Shown here one piece after another: positions 60,701 to 64,000 of a DNA stretch of 64,000 bases. A program made the position numbers and the translations under genes. Source of the stretch: Macrostomum hystrix (Eukaryota > Platyhelminthes > Macrostomidae); NCBI GenBank assembly GCA_950097015.1, contig CATNEN010000007.1:2046001-2110000 (forward strand), written 5' to 3'. Every line of letters starts with the position of its first letter. The stretch's first letter is position 1. The notes below the pieces were generated by a model. It worked only from the letters and a program-made list of their open reading frames with translations. It did not search any database and was not told the DNA's origin.

Positions 60701-61610
60701 AACACCGCCAATTCCCACCTAGCCTACAATCGTGAACTGGAAGACGACGTGATCTCGGACACGTCCGGCCACTTCAAGCGCATCTTGGTGTCTCTGCTGA
60801 CCGGAGCCCGGCCCGAGGGCAGCTCCTTCGACCCGGAGCAGGTGAAGAAGGACGCCCAGGCTCTTCAGGAGGCCGGAATCGGCAAGTGGGGCACTGACGA
60901 GAGCAAATTCAACGAGATCCTCTGTGGCAACAACAATGCCCACCTGCGCGCCCTGTTCGCTGAGTACGAGAAGCTCACTGGCAAGACTCTGGAGGACTCG
61001 CTGAAGGCCGAGATGTCCGGAGACCTGCTGAGGGCCATGCTGACTCTGGTGCGCTGCATCCAGAACAAGCCGGCCTATTTTGCCAAGGCGCTGCAGAAGG
61101 CCATGAAAGGACTGGGTAAGCCTGCTCATTGCTGTCATTGGTTCATTAACACCTGGTGGATAGAGCGTCACGACTTGAACGTCGAGGGTTCGTTTACCGA
61201 CTCAACCGGAACGACTTGTGTCCTTTAGAAAGACGCTTAACTCTGCATTGCTTGAGCTCATCCAGCTGTTAGCTGGGGTAGTTGAAGGTTGGTGAGGCGT
61301 CACCCCAGTCCATGGACTGAACAGCGGTACGCAACCTTCAGAAGCGCCGCGTAATAGCTGCTGCAATGTTACATACTACTCATACACATACTCATACTAC
61401 AATAATTTTTCCCAAACCCATTTTCTCATCATTCCAGGCACAAATGACAAGGTGCTGCTGCGCATTGTGATCACCCGATGCGAGGTGGACATGGTGCAGA
61501 TCAAGAGCGCCTTCCAGAAGGAATTCGGCCAGAGCCTGGCGGAATGGATCAAGGACGACACCAGCGGAGACTACAGGAAGATTTTGCTGGCGCTCATCGG
61601 AGATGCTTGA
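57723..61610 (+). CDS. DZANK1-annexin fusion protein, 8 exons, 786 aa
   Basis: Exons: 57723-57834, 57931-58204, 58870-59272, 59368-59646, 59754-59996, 60097-60580, 60723-61115, 61438-61610; all phases agree. Residues 1-129 match the N-terminus of DZANK1, a centrosome/cilium-linked protein (AITPLRGPVNGKPSH, VFFTTDGTRPDPNKR, FCLKPGKRIVKAVAM). Residues ~325-376 match DZANK1's conserved segment before its ankyrin repeats (KHQLQHVYAHLLQFAR, EIGEPKFGK, VLSAELDESDDSFLL). No CxxC zinc ribbons or ankyrin repeats are seen. A Pro/Lys-rich linker (~377-480) leads to four annexin repeats (~484-786) with type-II Ca2+ motifs MKGLGTNE, MKGLGTDE, GKWGTDE and MKGLGTND, ending LLALIGDA. The product would be a Ca2+/phospholipid-binding protein with a DZANK1 targeting module. 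The DZANK1-like and annexin exons are only 100 bp apart, so a separate annexin promoter is unlikely. The ATG directly follows a pyrimidine-rich AG. Confidence 0.85.
58285..58700. repeat. 30-bp minisatellite, ~14 copies
   Basis: Unit contains atggtacggcgtcatgttcc then atataactct. Begins ~80 bp after the donor at 58204 of the DZANK1-annexin gene; intronic. Confidence 0.94.
61148..61375 (+). mobile_element. SINE-like family B copy in the last DZANK1-annexin intron
   Basis: Head tggtggatagagcgtcacga and gagggttcgtttaccgactc, body cattgcttgagctcatccag, gtccatggactgaacagcgg, ttcagaagcgccgcgtaata. Starts ~30 bp after the donor at 61115. Confidence 0.68.
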
Positions 61611-61809
61611 GACTCCTGAGACTCAATGTACTTTTAATAATTCACTGATACTAAAGATTGAAACTAAGATCTACATACAGCATTGGACTTAGCTTTTTGT
61701 CTTTATTCTTCCAAATCCAGATTGTCTGAATGGTACACAAATATCTTCCGCTACTTCAATTTGATGCTTCATTTACTTTTTTATTTTTTTCGGCTATAAA
61801 AAAATATTC

Positions 61810-61815
61810 AATAAA
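61810..61815 (+). terminator. Polyadenylation signal AATAAA of the DZANK1-annexin gene
   Basis: It lies 200 nt after the stop codon, in AT-rich sequence, at a normal 3'-UTR distance. Confidence 0.6.
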
Positions 61816-62645
61816 CTTTTATGTATGTCCATTGTAAAAAAACTTTAAGCAAGAAAACAAGAAGTTTTGTTTATTTATGTGCTCAAATCATAACTTATAT
61901 TTCTGTGAGTATTTATATCTAAACAAGTAGCAAATATTTTACTAATAGTAGACAAAGCGCATATGTAAACCTTATTTATATTTATCGTATGGAGTACTGA
62001 CAATGCTTCTTGATTGCAGGCGATCTTGATTTTTTCTAAGATTTTTATTACAATCACTTCAAGCCTTCCAGTACTACACTACTATACTCTACTCTACTCT
62101 ACTCTACTCAATTCTATTTCAGAAGAATATGTCAACCAGCTCGAGTTATTAAATATTATCGTTGATATTTTCTTACATTCTGCTTACGGTTTTTGAGCAT
62201 TAAACAATTACAACACTATTCACTCTACTGAAGCGAGTAGTATTTTAAAGACGAAAGCAACTATCTCAGTTTTGTTAAAAATGATTATTTTGAAAGTTTT
62301 GCAATTTTAATTTCTTTATTTACACAAGGAATGCACGATCCTACCTAGAGCAAACATCGCCAGGTGTCGTGTTTGGCAAGGTCCCCGCATCATGCTCCGT
62401 GACTATTAAGGCTTCATTGGCAAGCGCATTGGTCAATTAAGAACCACTTCTCACGTCAAATCAAGTAAAGTTGAATAAAAAATGGATGTCCACTGAGACT
62501 TCAACTGGAGTAATATTGTTGAGAATTATTCAACGCATCCTTCTCAAAGCAGGCTGCAGGTGCATGAGTTGCTTCTGTAATGCAATTGGGAAGAGAGTTT
62601 CAAAATTGTTCCTCCAAACGCTGACAATGAAATTCCAAGGAGCCT
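61816..62645. other. Spacer between DZANK1-annexin and the unrecognised minus-strand exon
   Basis: AT-rich with a short ctact repeat at 62082-62108. A possible terminal minus-strand exon at 62346-62405 (acceptor-like ttaatag, donor-like gtagga) cannot be confirmed. Confidence 0.4.
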
Positions 62646-62651
62646 TCTCAC

Positions 62652-62921
62652 CTGTTGCTGCCGCTAGGAGCAGCAATGCCCCGCTGGTACTCCTGCTCAG
62701 CCAGCCAGAGCGGCTCAAAGTAGTTCCTGCTCGCCCAACCTGGCGTGAACGCCATCACCTCCAGTAACTGCTCCTTGGCCACCTGCCGCTGAAGCGCCGT
62801 CAGTGCGGCACCGTTGGTTCGAATCCCAAGCGCCGTGATAGTCTCCTCCACCGAGCTGAACCTCAGGAAGGCGTTGCCCTGCTCACCGTTGGGCAGGGTG
62901 CCCACCTCGACGAACCAGGGT
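62652..62921 (-). CDS. Single internal exon of an unrecognised gene
   Basis: Open frame flanked by an acceptor (ctcaccgcctcag, on the minus strand) and donor GTGAGA. It reads PWFVEVGTLPNGEQGNAFLR at the 5' side, then a helical stretch LTALQRQVAKEQLLEVMAF and NYFEPLWLAEQEYQRG. Composition and codon use look coding. Length is 270 nt with one leading and two trailing split-codon bases. The upstream part must lie beyond the right edge, past the 35-bp array; the 3' end may be near 62346-62405. Family not recognised. Confidence 0.5.
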
Positions 62922-63034
62922 CTGAGGCGGTGAGGGCAGCGCGTTCATCAACTCAGAATATTGTGGTCCCCACAGTCTCATCGTCATCACTCAATACTCG
63001 TTTCGCTTCCTCCTTCCTCTCTCCCCACCAACAA

Positions 63035-64000
63035 TGGGGAGTTGTCTGTTGAGGAAAATGGGAGTTTAATGGGGAGCTGTCTCTTGAGGAAAATGGGAGT
63101 TTAATGGGGAGCTGTCTCTTGAGGAAAATGGGAGTTTAATGGGGAGTTGTCTGTTGAGGAAAATGGGAGTTTAATGGGGAGCTGTCTCTTGAGGAAAATG
63201 GGAGTTTAATGGGGAGTTGTCTCTTGAGGAAAATGGGAGTCTAATGAGGAGTTGTCTCTTGAGGAAAATGGGAGTTTAATGGGAAGTTGTCTCTTGAGGA
63301 AAATGGGAGTCTAATGAGGAGTTGTCTCTTGAGGAAAATGGGAGTCTAATGAGGAGTTGTCTCTTGTGGAAAATGGGAGTTTAATGGGGAGTTGTCTCTT
63401 GAGGAAAATGGGAGTTTAATGGGGAGTTGTCTCTTGAGGAAAATGGGAGTTTAATGGGGAGTTGTCTCTTGAGGAAAATGGGAGTCTAATGAGGAGTTGT
63501 CTCTTGAGGAAAATGGGAGTTTAATGGGGAGTTGTCTCTTGAGGAAAATGGGAGTTTAATGGGGAGTTGTCTCTTGAGGAAAATGGGAGTTTAATGGGGA
63601 GTTGTCTCTTGAGGAAAATGGGAGTCTAATGAGGAGTTGTCTCTTGAGGAAAATGGGAGTTTAATGGGGAGTTGTCTCTTGAGGAAAATGGGAGTCTAAT
63701 GAGGAGTTGTCTCTTGAGGAAAATGGGAGTTTAATGGGGAGTTGTCTCTTGAGGAAAATGGGAGTCTAATGAGGAGTTGTCTCTTGAGGAAAATGGGAGT
63801 TTAATGGGGAGTTGTCTCTTGAGGAAAATGGGAGTTTAATGGGGAGTTGTCTCTTGAGGAAAATGGGAGTTTAATGGGGAGTTGTCTCTTGAGGAAAATG
63901 GGAGTTTAATGGGGAGTTGTCTCTTGAGGAAAATGGGAGTCTAATGAGGAGCTGTCTCTTGAGGAAAATGGGAGTCTAATGAGGAGTTGTCTCTTGAGGA
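63035..64000. repeat. 35-bp minisatellite reaching the window edge, ~27 copies
   Basis: Unit contains ttgaggaaaatgggagttta then atggggagttgtctc, with two alternating variants (gtttaatgggg and gtctaatgagg). Probably in the next intron of the gene with exon 62652-62921. Confidence 0.95.

Overview
The window is nuclear DNA from an invertebrate animal. Genes are split into many short GT-AG exons, translation fits the standard code, and the proteins are animal families: neurobeachin-like, KIAA1549-like, otoferlin-type ferlin, Ly6/uPAR, CFAP107, and a DZANK1/annexin hybrid. No mobile or viral coding sequence was recognised. Introns and spacers are crowded with private minisatellites and tRNA-derived SINE-like copies. 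A free-living flatworm-type genome would fit this repeat load, but that assignment is a guess.

Layout. Positions 429-18268 (minus strand) hold the N-terminal ~1,574 codons of a neurobeachin-like (NBEAL1/2) gene. It continues beyond the left edge, so the PH-BEACH-WD40 end is off the window. Divergently, 425 bp away, 18694-27408 (plus) encodes a 634-residue single-pass membrane protein of probable KIAA1549 family. Positions 29099-45796 (minus) hold a complete 27-exon otoferlin-like ferlin (2,242 aa). Positions 48161-52476 (plus) hold two intronless Ly6-type GPI-protein genes and a possible two-exon secreted-peptide gene with a TATA box. Positions 52477-55965 are spacer rich in SINE copies and CA-type repeats. 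CFAP107, a ciliary microtubule inner protein, lies at 55966-56595 (minus). It is divergent from an 8-exon gene at 57723-61610 (plus) that joins the conserved ends of DZANK1 to a four-repeat annexin core. One exon of an unrecognised minus-strand gene lies at 62652-62921, and a 35-bp minisatellite runs to the right edge.

Exon models were built by hand from splice sites, reading-phase continuity and remembered family alignments. In the NBEAL, KIAA1549-like, ferlin and DZANK1-annexin models every exon junction is phase-consistent. That supports them strongly, but transcripts would be needed to confirm them.

The genes do not form one pathway. Two themes recur: membrane and vesicle traffic (NBEAL, ferlin, annexin) and cilia (CFAP107 beside a DZANK1-derived protein). 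The most unusual item is the DZANK1-annexin fusion. Also notable are a His/acid-rich insertion in the ferlin, a 322-bp foldback palindrome in an NBEAL intron, and a near one-intron-one-minisatellite organisation.
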